This document shows, piece by piece, positions 28,205 through 36,621 of a stretch of DNA of 64,000 bases. A model generated the notes under the pieces. The model searched no databases and was not told the origin of the DNA. It saw only the letters and a list, made by a program, of their open reading frames with translations. The position numbers were made by a program, and so were the translations under genes. Origin of the DNA: an uncultured Acetatifactor sp. (GTDB taxonomy: Bacteria; Bacillota; Clostridia; Lachnospirales; Lachnospiraceae); assembly GCF_910585425.1 (NCBI RefSeq), contig NZ_CAJUCP010000019.1:1-64000 (forward strand). The letters run 5' to 3'. The number at the start of each line of letters is the position of its first letter. Position 1 is the stretch's first letter.

Positions 28205-28738
28205 ATGAATCAAAACAGGAAAGCTGTATCACCGATGAGCAATGTGGGAAGGAACCTGTATGTGAAAGAACATATCACGGAATCTCTCCTGCGGTTATTG
28301 GAACAGAAAGAGATTTCGGATATTTCCATCAGTGAATTGTGCGACGACGCGGGCATTGGACGGGCCTCTTTTTACCGCAATTTCGACAGCAAGGAAGATA
28401 TTTTGAGGGCGCATATCAATCAGTTGTTCGACGGATGGAAAAGTGAATGGGGGAAAAACAGCAGCCTTCCGCTCAGCGCCGGCATCGGCATGATATTCGG
28501 GCATTTTGAGCAGCATATGGCCTTTTACCGTCTTCTGAATGAGCGCCGTCTGGTTTATCTGCTGAAGGACGTCATCCTGGAGATTATGGAGTTGAAGCCG
28601 GATCTGCCGAAGGCTGAAGCCTATGCGAAAGCGTTTGTGGCCTACAGCCTGTACGGCTGGATCGAGGTGTGGTTCCAGAGGGGGATGCAGGAATCCGCGG
28701 AGGAGATGCTGGAGCTGTTCCGGAGCCAGGGGGTATAG
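28205..28738 (+). CDS. TetR-family transcriptional regulator
   Basis: A 177-residue regulator from the ATG at 28205 (TAGGAGGCATCAAA upstream). The N-terminal HTH shows ISISELCDDAGIGRASFYRNFDSKEDIL, a textbook TetR recognition helix region. The C-terminal ligand domain is all-helical and belongs to the short TetR_C group common in Firmicutes. One of only three plus-strand genes in the window. The large inverted repeat just upstream is its likely binding site, so it probably represses itself and perhaps the ROK gene. Confidence 0.9.
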   Translation: MNQNRKAVSPMSNVGRNLYVKEHITESLLRLLEQKEISDISISELCDDAGIGRASFYRNFDSKEDILRAHINQLFDGWKSEWGKNSSLPLSAGIGMIFGHFEQHMAFYRLLNERRLVYLLKDVILEIMELKPDLPKAEAYAKAFVAYSLYGWIEVWFQRGMQESAEEMLELFRSQGV

Positions 28739-28772
28739 GCGGCTTCTGCCATGCCGGATTTTAGGAGGTGCT

Positions 28773-29315
28773 TTAAGCCGGCATCCCATTTCCGGCTTCC
28801 GGGGACTGCGGATTTTCGGTCAGCTCAGGCTGTCCCTCTCCCATTGGCCGGTTCCCGTTCGGCATCGCCGTAGGCTTTGAAATCTCCAGCGTCATGGAAG
28901 TCTCGGTTCCTCCTACGTTCATAGTCACCACCAACACTCTGGTGCCATCTGGCTTCACGATGATTTGTGTATCCGTCTCAGAGCCGGCCTCCTCCTGTGC
29001 CTCAGAGGAGACGGATTCCGCCTCTGTATCCTTTGCCGTGGCTTTTTCTGCCATTTTCTCAGCAGCCTGGCCGATTCCTTCCGCAGAGGAATCCATTTCA
29101 GGCACCTTCGTTCCTGCCATCATCCGGAAGCGCCGCATTCTTTCGTAAATCTCCGCCGCAGATGCCCGTCCCGCCGAACAATCGTTTACCCCGCTGCTTT
29201 CACACCTTTGCTGGAAATAATTCTTTGCGGAAGCTGAATCTATTCTTCCCCTGCTCTTTGGATAAACAATCTCCCCGCTGTATCCGAATCCTTTTTCTGT
29301 CACGCTGAATCCCAT
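28773..29315 (-). CDS. DUF6033-like conserved protein
   Basis: A 180-residue protein without signal peptide or membrane segment. It starts at the ATG at 29315, with CGGAGG 8 nt before. The N-terminal part has KNYFQQRCESSG...AAEIYERMRRFRM, and a beta segment TRVLVVTMNVGGTETSMTLEISKP lies near residue 150. The arrangement resembles Lachnospiraceae proteins grouped as DUF6033, recalled from memory and not checked. The middle is low-complexity and acidic (Ala/Glu/Ser). It lies beside the ABC/DUF1854 cassette but a spacer and hairpin separate them. Function unknown. Confidence 0.65.
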   Translation of the reverse strand: MGFSVTEKGFGYSGEIVYPKSRGRIDSASAKNYFQQRCESSGVNDCSAGRASAAEIYERMRRFRMMAGTKVPEMDSSAEGIGQAAEKMAEKATAKDTEAESVSSEAQEEAGSETDTQIIVKPDGTRVLVVTMNVGGTETSMTLEISKPTAMPNGNRPMGEGQPELTENPQSPEAGNGMPA

Positions 29316-29427
29316 CTTCAATGCCTCCGTATTCTTTTTCCATTGGAAAGTTCTCTTTGTATTATCGGCATGGCAGCTATGTCCTATAGCAAAATGGAAT
29401 GAAACGGCGCTTTATCGTAACGAAATA

Positions 29428-29464
29428 TGGGGGGCATATCCTCCCTCTCGAAGGAATGCCCCCA
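29428..29464 (-). terminator. Hairpin after the zinc-ribbon ABC exporter B gene
   Basis: On the minus strand TGGGGGCAT pairs with ATGCCCCCCA, followed by a short TATTT tail, 20 nt past the stop codon. The T-run is short, so termination may be partial. Confidence 0.55.
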
Positions 29465-29483
29465 AATCTGCCCGAAATTTATC

Positions 29484-31706
29484 CTACTTCCCTTCCGCCA
29501 TCTTCAACTGGGCCGTCACCAGCCCGTAGTAAATTCCCTTCTTCTCCAGCAGCTCATTGTGTGTCCCGATCTCCGCGATGCCGTGCTTGTCGATTACTAC
29601 AAGTCTGTCAGCATTCCGCAGGGTGGACAGCCTGTGGGCGATGGCAAAGGTGGTGCGGCCTTTCACCAGCCGGTCAAGGGCCTGCTGGATCAGGAACTCG
29701 CTCTCCGTGTCCAGGGCCGAGGTGGCCTCGTCCAGAATCAGAAGCCTTGGATTGTTCAGGATGGCCCTGGCGATGGCGATCCTCTGCCGCTCCCCGCCGG
29801 AGAGGTTGTAGCCGTGCTCGCCTACGTAGGTGTTGTAGCCGTCCGGCGTCTTGCAGATGAAGTCATGGGCATTGGCCGCCTTGGCCGCCTGGATGACCTC
29901 CGCCATGGTGGCGTCCTGTCTGGCGAAGCGGATGTTGGCCAGGATGCTGCCGGAGAACAGGAAGGTCTCCTGGAGCACCACGCCGATCTGGGAGTGCAGG
30001 CTCTCGGCCTTCACGTCCCGCAGGTCCACGCCGTCCAGCGTAATCTTTCCCTGATCCACGTCGTAGAGCCGCATGATCAGGTTGATCAGGGTGGATTTCC
30101 CCGTGCCGGAAGCGCCCACCAGCCCGATCATCTCCCCGGGCTTCACCTGGAAGCTGATGTTCTCCAGCACCGGCTCATAGGTGTGGTAGCCGAAGGACAC
30201 CCGCTGGAAGTCGAAAGCGCCCTCAATCAGGAATTCTTTGCTGTCCTCCCTGTCCTTGATTACAGGCTCCTCGTCCAGCACGTCATAGATGCGGTTCAGG
30301 CTGGTGATCATCTGCATGACCATCCTGGGAAGGTGGGTCATCCAGCTCAGCGGCCCGAAGAGATATCCGCAGTAAGTGACGAACTGCACCAGCTCGCCCA
30401 GGCTCATGTCGCCGTTCAGCACATCCATGCCGCCGAAGTACACGGCGATGTAGGACCCCGCCCCCAGCAGGAACATCAGTATGGGGAAAAAGATGGCCCA
30501 GAAGGTCTCATTGCGCCTGCTGATGTCCGCGTATTCCTCGGCTTTCTTTTTGAAGCGCGCCGCCTCCCGCTCCTCCTTCCCGAAGGACTTCACCACCCGC
30601 ATGCCGGAGATGATGTCCTGCAGGCTGCTGGCCAGGTCGTCGGACTTCAGCCACTGCTTGTGGAAGATGCTGTGGATATGGTGCCAGAACGCCCTGGTCA
30701 CGGCGAACACGATCACGATGAAAAACGTGGACAATAACGTCATCTTCCAGCTAATCATGAACATCACGATCAGGGACACCACCATGGTCAGCAGGGTGGA
30801 GAACATGTCCCCGAACACCTCTTCCATGAAGCTGCGGATCTGGTTGGTGTCCCGGGAGACGCGGTTGAGCAGCTCCCCCGGCTTCCTGTTGTTGATGAAG
30901 GACAGGGAGAGGGACTGTATCTTATAGTAGAGCTTGCGGCGCAGGCTCATGCTCAGGGCGCTGCCCAGGGACACGCACTGCCAGTACCGATAGACGTCCA
31001 GCAGGATGCGCGCGATCAGCATGGAAAAGGTGATTCCGATGAAGATCCACAGCTCCCGCCAGCTACCGCTTCCTGTAGACAGCGTACCGTCAATGAATTC
31101 ACGCTGTACCATGGGTATGGCCAGGTTCATGGCGGAAATCAGCGCCATCATCAGGGAAATCAGCAGCAGCTTCCCCACATACTCCCCGCAGAGCCCCATG
31201 AATTTCTTCAGGATGTCCGCCTTGCCCTCGCAGTAGGGGCATTTGCTGGTGCCGGGGAGGGCCCGGCCGCATTTCTCGCAGTATTTCTCATATTCCAGGC
31301 TCACCACCTGCTCCGGCCTCTCCCCTGTCCCCAGGGATTCGATGACGGACTGGGCCCCTCTGGCCAGGTATGCCACCCGGACGATATGCCGCATGGAAAA
31401 ACGCGCCGCACAGATGACCTGGCCGTCCCTTTTCGTCACGATGACGATGCCGCTGTGCACCTGGTGCTCGCACTTGATTTTCTCGCATTCCGCCAGCGGA
31501 AACTGCGCGGAGAGCTTATCGTCCTGCAGCACCAGGAAGCGCGCCCCCGTCACCACCAGGAAAATCTTCCCGGTGTAAGCTTCCCTGGCCTGCATCTTCC
31601 GGCTGTCGAATTCCAGGTCCACGGGCACGCAGTACAGCACCTCTTCCCCGGCCGAAAGCCCCAGGGCCTCCCGCTGGGGCCCTGTCAATGTATACAATAG
31701 TTTCAT
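29484..31706 (-). CDS. ABC exporter B with N-terminal extension and zinc ribbon
   Basis: 740 residues. Residues 1-130 form a beta-rich extension (perhaps PH-like) absent from ordinary exporters. A rubredoxin-like zinc ribbon follows (Cys143, 146, 156, 159; CEKCGRALPGTSKCPYC). Next come a six-helix ABC membrane domain (about 170-470) and an ATPase with Walker A GASGTGKST, signature LSGGERQR and Walker B LLILDEATSALD with its catalytic Glu. It is the last gene of a four-gene cassette. The sister exporter at 33866-36205 has the same unusual build, so they probably form a heterodimer. Related fusions occur next to DUF1854 in cyanophycin-associated transporters. Start after AGAAAGGAATTC. Confidence 0.88.
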   Translation of the reverse strand: MKLLYTLTGPQREALGLSAGEEVLYCVPVDLEFDSRKMQAREAYTGKIFLVVTGARFLVLQDDKLSAQFPLAECEKIKCEHQVHSGIVIVTKRDGQVICAARFSMRHIVRVAYLARGAQSVIESLGTGERPEQVVSLEYEKYCEKCGRALPGTSKCPYCEGKADILKKFMGLCGEYVGKLLLISLMMALISAMNLAIPMVQREFIDGTLSTGSGSWRELWIFIGITFSMLIARILLDVYRYWQCVSLGSALSMSLRRKLYYKIQSLSLSFINNRKPGELLNRVSRDTNQIRSFMEEVFGDMFSTLLTMVVSLIVMFMISWKMTLLSTFFIVIVFAVTRAFWHHIHSIFHKQWLKSDDLASSLQDIISGMRVVKSFGKEEREAARFKKKAEEYADISRRNETFWAIFFPILMFLLGAGSYIAVYFGGMDVLNGDMSLGELVQFVTYCGYLFGPLSWMTHLPRMVMQMITSLNRIYDVLDEEPVIKDREDSKEFLIEGAFDFQRVSFGYHTYEPVLENISFQVKPGEMIGLVGASGTGKSTLINLIMRLYDVDQGKITLDGVDLRDVKAESLHSQIGVVLQETFLFSGSILANIRFARQDATMAEVIQAAKAANAHDFICKTPDGYNTYVGEHGYNLSGGERQRIAIARAILNNPRLLILDEATSALDTESEFLIQQALDRLVKGRTTFAIAHRLSTLRNADRLVVIDKHGIAEIGTHNELLEKKGIYYGLVTAQLKMAEGK

Positions 31707-31775
31707 AAGAATTCCTTTCTGCCATGTTTCTTCATGGATTCTTCAGAACAGGCTGCTGGGCTTTTCCGTGCAAGG

Positions 31776-33059
31776 CTACCACAGCAAAGGCCAGCTGAGC
31801 CCCTGTGAATGATTGCTGCTTTCATCGATGCAATGAGCGGTTTCACCTGTTTCATCCACCAGGTATTGACCATATTCATCCAGAATATCCCACACGCCAT
31901 TCTGAGCCGTGCCATAGAAATCCTTTATCCTTCCAGCCCAATTGGTCTCTTCCATTTCTATTCTGCCATTATACAATCCATCCACAAACTCTCCCGATAT
32001 CTTCGTCCAAAAAGCGGTAGGCTCCTCGAATCTGCCAATCGTCACCTTAAGCATTTCCGTCCCCGGGCCATTTGGCAAATTGTTTGCCCAGTTCCCCTCA
32101 AAGACGGAATACTCCCCATTGTAATGTTCCTCATCGTTCCTCTTTGGCATAAACGAAATCCCATATCCGCTGCGCTTTCCGTTCTCCCAGGAACCATAAT
32201 AGAACAAATTATTAAAATATGCTATCCCAATCCCATCTGGTTCTCCCGCTTCATTCTTGTCGCCCCGGTAGCATCGCTCAATGACCCAGGCTGGCATATT
32301 GCTATATTTATCAGAAACGGCGATTTCCAATGCCCTGTCATAATCTTTTGCAGCAAAGGCCTCTTCCATTTCTGCCAAAAAGCTCTGTGCCAGGATGCCA
32401 TGAAGCCCGCTGGCTATCCGATAGTCGCTCTCGGCTTCTATCCGGACAAAATCAGGGATGTCACTGTCAACGTACGAAACCACCGTAATCTCCGCTTTTC
32501 CATCCCTTCTCTGCATATCCGCCATCTCGCCGCCGGAGATAACCGCCCTCGCCGCCTCTTCTCCGTCAGCCTGCTCGATGCTGCATTCCACAGTCCCTTC
32601 TATCAGATACACCCGCATATGGTCTTCTCCTGGCACCTCTATCCATCCGCAGGTTCCCCGTATGCCGACCACCATCGTAGAAGTCCGGATTTCCAGCGAT
32701 TCTTCGTCGGAGAGCGGCTGTGTCACGTTGAAGAACAGCTTGCCCGAATGGACGGTCAGCTCCAGTTTATCCTTGTTCTTTTCCACTTCCACCTGACTCT
32801 CCACATCCAACTTGGTCAGTTTCGTGCTGTCCAGATCAATCCACGCATGGCTTTCTGATTCTGTGCCTACGCTGTAGCCCGAATAAAGCCCCATCTGCTG
32901 GAAAATGTCGATATTTTTGCCTTTTGCGTTCAATACACTGACATTTCCTTCTGTCTTCACAAGATGCATTGTCGTTGCCTTTTGTCCGCATGCCGTACAT
33001 GCCAGAACGGAAAACAGGATAATGATGCTGATTAAAAAAATCATTTTGGTGCGGTTCAT
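31776..33059 (-). CDS. FecR-domain lipoprotein with C-terminal MORN repeats
   Basis: 427 residues. The lipoprotein signal ends at Cys21 (VLAC). A FecR-like domain (about 30-165) shows GNVSVLNAKGKNIDIFQQMGLYSGYSVGTESES...LFFNVTQPL...VVGIRGT. A helical linker (about 210-265) leads to about four MORN-type repeats (270-410), such as YYGSWENGKRSGYGI and FEGNWANNLPNGPGTE. FecR domains occur in envelope signalling and in adhesin or polymer-binding proteins, and MORN repeats bind lipid or protein surfaces. Placed between DUF1854 and an ABC exporter, it may be the extracellular receptor or organiser of the exported material. Start after GAGGAG. Confidence 0.82.
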   Translation of the reverse strand: MNRTKMIFLISIIILFSVLACTACGQKATTMHLVKTEGNVSVLNAKGKNIDIFQQMGLYSGYSVGTESESHAWIDLDSTKLTKLDVESQVEVEKNKDKLELTVHSGKLFFNVTQPLSDEESLEIRTSTMVVGIRGTCGWIEVPGEDHMRVYLIEGTVECSIEQADGEEAARAVISGGEMADMQRRDGKAEITVVSYVDSDIPDFVRIEAESDYRIASGLHGILAQSFLAEMEEAFAAKDYDRALEIAVSDKYSNMPAWVIERCYRGDKNEAGEPDGIGIAYFNNLFYYGSWENGKRSGYGISFMPKRNDEEHYNGEYSVFEGNWANNLPNGPGTEMLKVTIGRFEEPTAFWTKISGEFVDGLYNGRIEMEETNWAGRIKDFYGTAQNGVWDILDEYGQYLVDETGETAHCIDESSNHSQGLSWPLLW

Positions 33060-33124
33060 ATTGATTTTCTCCTCTTTTGCGCGGAAAAAGCATTGCCAAT
33101 TGCACTCCGAAAAACCTGCGGCTA

Positions 33125-33757
33125 CTAAATGAAAAGATCCAGCCTCTTCCTCTCCAACACGCTCAGCTGATAAAAATCAGGGATTTCATACCGGTTCCCG
33201 TCGATGTCCGTCACCAGCAGCCTGGAATCGCTTAAATGGATTACCGCGTCCCCGCTCATCTGGGTGGTGAAGCGGCATGCGCCGAAACTGGTGACTACAT
33301 TCCAGTAAGCATATCCATACTCGTCCTTCACATCCAGCACCTTGGTGATGATGGGCCTAAAATACCGGAGCTTAATCTGCTCCCGCAGCATCTCCTGCTG
33401 GTCTTTCTCAATGTCTGAAAGTTTCTCGATGATGCCGATTTCCTTCGCCTTCTCGTCCGCCTCCCGGATGGAGATGAACTCCTCGGGATTGGTCAGCGGG
33501 AATGTCAGATACACGCCTACCCGGGCATATTCCCTGGAACCTCCCCCTTCTCCGGGACGCTCGTCTTCCGCAGAATCCTTCTCTCCCGCGCCCTTTATCT
33601 TCAGCGCCACGAATCCGCCTTCTGTCCGGGTGAATTCCGCGTTCTCCTTTGTGAGGAAACGCATCTCCAAAAGCTCCTCCGACTCCTTCTTCAGAGCCTC
33701 CTCGTCAAACTCCTGTAAATCCAGGAGATCCTGTCTGTTGTTATCCTGTCCTTCCAT
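33125..33757 (-). CDS. DUF1854 family protein
   Basis: A 210-residue cytoplasmic protein from the ATG at 33757 (MEGQDNNRQD). The core from about residue 95 (VGVYLTFPLTNPEEFISI...EREQ-type charged helix...LRYFRPIITKVLDVKDEYGYAYWNVVTSFG...FTTQMSGDAVIHLSDSRLLVTDIDGNRYEIP) matches DUF1854. From memory, that domain is annotated as associated with ABC transporters of cyanophycin-metabolism clusters. It lies between the two ABC halves, so it is probably an accessory subunit or regulator of the exporter. No cyanophycin synthetase or cyanophycinase lies in the window, so the link to that polymer is only suggestive. Confidence 0.82.
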   Translation of the reverse strand: MEGQDNNRQDLLDLQEFDEEALKKESEELLEMRFLTKENAEFTRTEGGFVALKIKGAGEKDSAEDERPGEGGGSREYARVGVYLTFPLTNPEEFISIREADEKAKEIGIIEKLSDIEKDQQEMLREQIKLRYFRPIITKVLDVKDEYGYAYWNVVTSFGACRFTTQMSGDAVIHLSDSRLLVTDIDGNRYEIPDFYQLSVLERKRLDLFI

Positions 33758-33865
33758 AATGTCTGTCCCTTTCCGTAACAAAGCCTCTTTGGCTCCGTGT
33801 CAATATCCTCATAGCGATGGTGCAGCCAAGCGCAAAAGCCGCGTCCGGAAGAATCATTCCGGTCA

Positions 33866-36205
33866 TCACACTTCGATGCCCCGCATAGCCAGAGCCTTGG
33901 TCTGCAGCTCGCTCAATTTATAAAAAGTCCCTTTCTTCGCCATCAGCTCCTCATGGGTCCCCGACTCCGTCAGCCTGCCGTCATCCAGCACGATCAGGTG
34001 CGTGGCATTGCGCAGCGTGGAGAGCCTGTGGGCGATGGACAGCACCGTCCTGCCCTTCTCCAGCCGCTCCAGGGATTTCTGGATGGCCAGCTCCGTCTCC
34101 GTGTCCACCGCCGAGGTGGCCTCGTCCAGAATCAGTATCTTCGGATCCGCCAGGATGGCCCTGGCGATGGAGATTCGCTGCTTCTCACCGCCCGAAAGCG
34201 AGCGGCTGGAGGAACCCAGCAGGGTGTCGTACCCCTCCGGCATCTTGCAGATGAAATCATGGGCATTGGCCTGTACCGCCGCGTGGATGATCTCCTCCCT
34301 GGTGGCGTCCGGCCTGGCGTATGCGATGTTCTCCGCCACCGTGCCCATGAAGATATAGGTCTCCTGGGACACCATGGCCACATTCCTGCGCAGCTCCTGG
34401 AAGCCGTAGCGCTTCACGTTGACCCCGTCCACCAGCACCTCCCCCTCCTGGGTGTCATAGAGCCTGGAGATCAGGTTCACCAGCGTGGACTTGCCCGCGC
34501 CGGAGCGCCCTACGATGCCGAACACCTCCCCTGCCTCCACATGGAAGCTGATGTCCTTCAGGATAGGCTTGTGGGCCTCATAGCCGAAGGTCACGTTCCG
34601 CAGTTCGATCTCTCCCCGCAGCTCCTTGGGCCGCAGAGGATCCGGCACTTCCTTCACCTCAGGCACCGCGTCGATGATCTCGAACATGCGCTGGGCGGAG
34701 TTCATGCACTGGGTGTACCAGCGGATCACCCTGGAGAAAAAGTCCAGCGGCCACTGGAGCTGCCCCACATAGCCGGAAAAGGTGATCAAAAGCCCCAGTT
34801 CGATATTGGAGCCGCCGATGATCATGGCGCCGCCCACAGCCCACACGAGGAAGCTGATGGTGTCCTCCACGGAACGGTACAGCGCATAGAACTTATTGTC
34901 ATAGCGCGCAAGGTCCATCTCTGCCGTGCGCACCTTGCCGTTGTTCTTCTTAAAGCGGGTCATCTCCTGATCCTGCTGTCCGAAAGCCTTCACCACCCTG
35001 GCCCCTGTGAAGTTCTCGTTCATCTGGCCTTTCAGACGGCGGTTGGCCCTGTGCCTCTTTCCGTAATAATGCCACAGATGGGGCATCATCCGGTAGCTGA
35101 TCACCACCAGCACGGGCATCAGCATGACGGACATCAATGCCAGCAAGGGATCTAGCAGGAACATGATGACGATTGTGGCCAGTATGGTTCCCACATTGAC
35201 GAAGAAATTCGGTATGCCGTCTATCAGGAAGCCTGAAATCTCCTCCGCGTCGTCCGACACACGGGTCATCAGGCCGCCGGTCTGCCGCTTGGAATAGAAG
35301 CTGATGGACAGCCTCCCCATGGAGGAGAATACCTGGCTCTTCAGCGTAGCCACCACCGACGGGGCAATCCTGGCCGCCAGCACGCCCTGGAGCATGGCAA
35401 GCGCCTGGATGACCACCTTGGTCAAAATCATGGAGACCACCAGTACGGTCAGCGCCGTGACGAAGCGGCCTGCGGGCAGGTGCAGCAACGCCAGGAACTC
35501 CTCATTGCGTGCCAGCACCTGATCGTACAGGATGGTGCCGCTCAGATAGGGCCACACCAGATTCAGCACTGCCGTCCCGCAATAGCAGAGGATCATCACT
35601 GCCAGGTATCTCTTATAGGGCTTGAAATAGGACAGCACCCGGAACAGGATGGACTTCTTGTCCATGCATTTGGGGCAGACCTTCCGCTCCTGGTCGGGAT
35701 AGATCATGCCGCACTTGGGGCAGCACTCCTTCCCCTTCTCCACGTTCAGGTCCTCCTCGGTGATCTCCTCCGCCTTCTTCAGCTTCTGGAAAATGCTGCA
35801 GACCTTGAGGAAGATTCCCATCTTGGTATTGGAAAAATGGCAGAGGTTGCGCTCCACCCCGTCGATTTTAGCCATCAGCACCCCTGTGGCCACCTGGCGC
35901 AGCACTTCCATCTCCTCCACCCTGTCCAATTCGAATATCTGCAGGGCGGGCTCCGCCCCGAGAGCGGCGTCCTCCTCTATCTGCCATCCGCCGTACCCGC
36001 CGAAGCGGTATTCCACGGCCTGCCCCTTCTCCGTCTTCTCCCGGTAGGGGTAGGCGGCCACCAGCAGCTTCTCCTTCGTGAGGGCCACGATGGTATCGGC
36101 GAACCGGTACTCCATATCGAAATCAGCCATCGCCGCGAAGATGATGCCCTCTTCCTTCACGCCGTACTTCCCGGCAATGCTGACAAAACTTTTCGGTAAC
36201 TTCAT
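33866..36205 (-). CDS. ABC exporter A with N-terminal extension and zinc ribbon
   Basis: 779 residues. A 155-residue beta-rich extension with an acidic/hydrophobic pattern like that of exporter B is followed by a zinc ribbon (Cys162, 165, 177, 180; CPKCGMIYPDQERKVCPKC). Then come six membrane helices and an ATPase with GRSGAGKST, LSGGEKQR and ILILDEATSAVD. Both partners keep intact catalytic Glu and signature residues, so neither nucleotide site is visibly degenerate. First gene of the cassette, behind a promoter, leader ORF and terminator. Start at 36205 after GGGAGGAGTG. It probably exports a peptide, lipid or polymer precursor. Confidence 0.88.
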   Translation of the reverse strand: MKLPKSFVSIAGKYGVKEEGIIFAAMADFDMEYRFADTIVALTKEKLLVAAYPYREKTEKGQAVEYRFGGYGGWQIEEDAALGAEPALQIFELDRVEEMEVLRQVATGVLMAKIDGVERNLCHFSNTKMGIFLKVCSIFQKLKKAEEITEEDLNVEKGKECCPKCGMIYPDQERKVCPKCMDKKSILFRVLSYFKPYKRYLAVMILCYCGTAVLNLVWPYLSGTILYDQVLARNEEFLALLHLPAGRFVTALTVLVVSMILTKVVIQALAMLQGVLAARIAPSVVATLKSQVFSSMGRLSISFYSKRQTGGLMTRVSDDAEEISGFLIDGIPNFFVNVGTILATIVIMFLLDPLLALMSVMLMPVLVVISYRMMPHLWHYYGKRHRANRRLKGQMNENFTGARVVKAFGQQDQEMTRFKKNNGKVRTAEMDLARYDNKFYALYRSVEDTISFLVWAVGGAMIIGGSNIELGLLITFSGYVGQLQWPLDFFSRVIRWYTQCMNSAQRMFEIIDAVPEVKEVPDPLRPKELRGEIELRNVTFGYEAHKPILKDISFHVEAGEVFGIVGRSGAGKSTLVNLISRLYDTQEGEVLVDGVNVKRYGFQELRRNVAMVSQETYIFMGTVAENIAYARPDATREEIIHAAVQANAHDFICKMPEGYDTLLGSSSRSLSGGEKQRISIARAILADPKILILDEATSAVDTETELAIQKSLERLEKGRTVLSIAHRLSTLRNATHLIVLDDGRLTESGTHEELMAKKGTFYKLSELQTKALAMRGIEV

Positions 36206-36257
36206 TCCACACTCCTCCCATTTCCTCTCCCGGTCCCACAGAACGCATTCCGCTCAT

Positions 36258-36294
36258 AAAAAAACCATGGCTCCTACACACGGGTAGCCATGGT
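36258..36294 (-). terminator. Intrinsic terminator in the leader of the ABC/DUF1854 cassette
   Basis: On the minus strand ACCATGGCT pairs exactly with AGCCATGGT (9 bp, 13-nt loop), followed by seven T. It stands 53 nt before the exporter A start and after the promoter, so full-length transcription needs read-through. That makes it an attenuator candidate. Confidence 0.85.
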
Positions 36295-36378
36295 CCACTC
36301 TACACATTCTGTTCCTGACATGCAAGACTAGCGATGAACTCAATCTGCAATGGAATGTCCTGTTCCCATGAAACGACT

Positions 36379-36474
36379 TCATTCCATGGAACAGCCCCTT
36401 TCCACTTCCCCGGGAGGCGATTTTCTGACTGTTTTCCGTTGTGATATCTGATTCCTTCTCAATGTAGTCTTCAT
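36379..36474 (-). CDS. 31-codon leader peptide ORF
   Basis: A short ORF beginning MKTTLRRNQISQRKTV and ending ERGCSME, strongly basic (8 Arg/Lys in the first 18 residues). It follows AAGGAGG at ideal 8-nt spacing, about 34 nt after the predicted transcription start. Its last codons overlap one arm of a stem (CTGTTCC...GGAACAG, 36358-36393). The neighbouring ATGGAATG can pair with CATTCCAT further on. Such overlap of a leader ORF with alternative stems is the layout of ribosome-mediated attenuators. The stalling signal is unknown. Confidence 0.6.
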   Translation of the reverse strand: MKTTLRRNQISQRKTVRKSPPGEVERGCSME

Positions 36475-36514
36475 AATTGCTGCCTCCTTTCCTTTATTTT
36501 TCAGACTAAAGTTT

Positions 36515-36543
36515 AGTATAAGCACATTTTTTAAGAATGTCAA
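36515..36543 (-). promoter_or_regulatory. Strong sigma-A promoter of the ABC/DUF1854 cassette
   Basis: Minus-strand TTGACA (36538-36543), 17-nt spacer, TATACT (36515-36520). The gap 36206-36621 also holds the leader ORF and terminator. The roughly 70 nt between this promoter and the GH18 stop hold nothing else I recognise. Confidence 0.82.
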
Positions 36544-36621
36544 CCGCTTTTTTCCAAAATACGTTAAAATTTCTTAAAAAGACTGTATTAGCTCTTTCAG
36601 GGGGCATGCCGCCTTTTCTGC

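Noticed and set aside
33125..33757. Direct assignment of the DUF1854 cassette to cyanophycin metabolism
   Set aside because: No cyanophycin synthetase, cyanophycinase or isoaspartyl dipeptidase gene lies in the window, so only a family association remains.
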